Of a stretch of 64,000 nt of DNA, positions 63,760 through 64,000 are shown piece after piece. Source of the DNA: Pseudomonadota bacterium (GTDB lineage Bacteria > Desulfobacterota > Desulfovibrionia > Desulfovibrionales > Desulfovibrionaceae). The stretch spans positions 1 through 64,000 of the forward strand of contig JAEYDL010000039.1 of NCBI GenBank assembly GCA_023403845.1, written 5' to 3'. The notes below the pieces were generated by a model. It did no database searches. It worked only from the letters and a program-made list of their open reading frames with translations, and was not told where the DNA came from. Within the stretch, counting starts at the first letter, position 1; each line of letters starts with the position of its first letter. Made by a program: the position numbers and the translations under genes.

Positions 63760-64000
63760 AAAAGCTGGCAACTCTGCTCCTGGCCGCCGGTCTTGTGTTC
63801 GGCGCGACGCAGGGAATCTCGCACGCCACGGACTTCAAGATCTCCGGCGAATGGGATTTCAACTGGGAATGGAACGACCCTGCCTTCACCAAGCATAACG
63901 GAGACGACACCTTCAAGGCCCGTCAGCGCCTGCGCACGCAGATCGACATGGTTGCCTCCGAATCCCTCAAGGGCGTTCTGTTCCTCGAAATCGGCACCAT
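63756..64000 (+). CDS. Outer-membrane porin of the Desulfovibrio type, partial
   Basis: The first 81 residues are visible. MKKLATLLLAAGLVFGATQG is a signal peptide with cleavage after SHA near residue 24; the mature part opens TDFKISGEWDFNWEWN, then FKARQRLRTQIDMVASE, alternating strands typical of the homotrimeric porins abundant in Desulfovibrio. AAGAGGAA precedes ATG 63756, which overlaps the previous stop. The rest lies beyond the window. Confidence 0.8.
   Translation, partial: MKKLATLLLAAGLVFGATQGISHATDFKISGEWDFNWEWNDPAFTKHNGDDTFKARQRLRTQIDMVASESLKGVLFLEIGT

Overview
The window is a bacterial chromosome segment, and gene content points to the sulfate-reducing Desulfovibrionaceae (Desulfovibrio/Bilophila/Mailhella-like). 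The reasons are a pyruvate carboxylase with a C-terminal zinc ribbon paired with an oversized PEP synthase, a TrmD fused to a second SPOUT methyltransferase, class III PHA synthase genes, a RACo-like corrinoid-activation ATPase, a Desulfovibrio-type outer-membrane porin, and an iron gene set resembling the ferrosome (fez) operon of Desulfovibrio magneticus. The genus call is inference. No plasmid, prophage or CRISPR array is visible.

Layout. 1-5 kb: remnants of IS200/IS605 elements flank a menaquinone methyltransferase, a DeoR regulator divergent from a HAD phosphatase, and two small unknown genes. 4.9-20.3 kb (minus strand): a long housekeeping block, read thrS-infC-rpmI-rplT, a terminator, then pheS-pheT-merR-rpe-tkt-trmD-rplS-rnhB-yraN-rsmI-smpB, with tRNA-Val upstream. 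20.6-31.3 kb: a LysR/LysE-exporter pair, pgk-rsm22-gltX, a CCA-adding-type nucleotidyltransferase with a RACo-like ATPase, and birA. 31.4-40.5 kb (plus): pyc, ppsA, ispG and a secreted Arg/His-rich protein. 40.6-43.5 kb: IS200 debris and a proton pyrophosphatase gene carrying a one-base frameshift. 43.8-50.9 kb: tRNA-Ser, a membrane diguanylate cyclase, paaK plus an ACT protein, a flavin/ferredoxin protein and a dicarboxylate-type symporter. 51-55.6 kb (minus): phaE-phaC with a broken phaC paralogue, then catalase.

57-64 kb is the most interesting region. feoA-feoB is followed without a break by a small membrane protein, a P1B-type ATPase lacking the usual CPC metal motif, a small protein sharing the ATPase's N-terminal domain, a short membrane protein and a porin. 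The order matches what is known of ferrosome operons, in which a P1B-6 ATPase (FezB) and partner proteins build lipid-bounded iron granules. Here it is joined directly to ferrous iron uptake. Two overlapping AT-rich dyads upstream of feoA are candidate Fur-type operators, and a Cys-rich DUF2325 protein is divergent from it.

Other points: infC probably starts at a rare AUC codon inside the thrS end; two IS200 relics retain the hairpin that hides the transposase ribosome-binding site; and several long perfect hairpins sit between genes.
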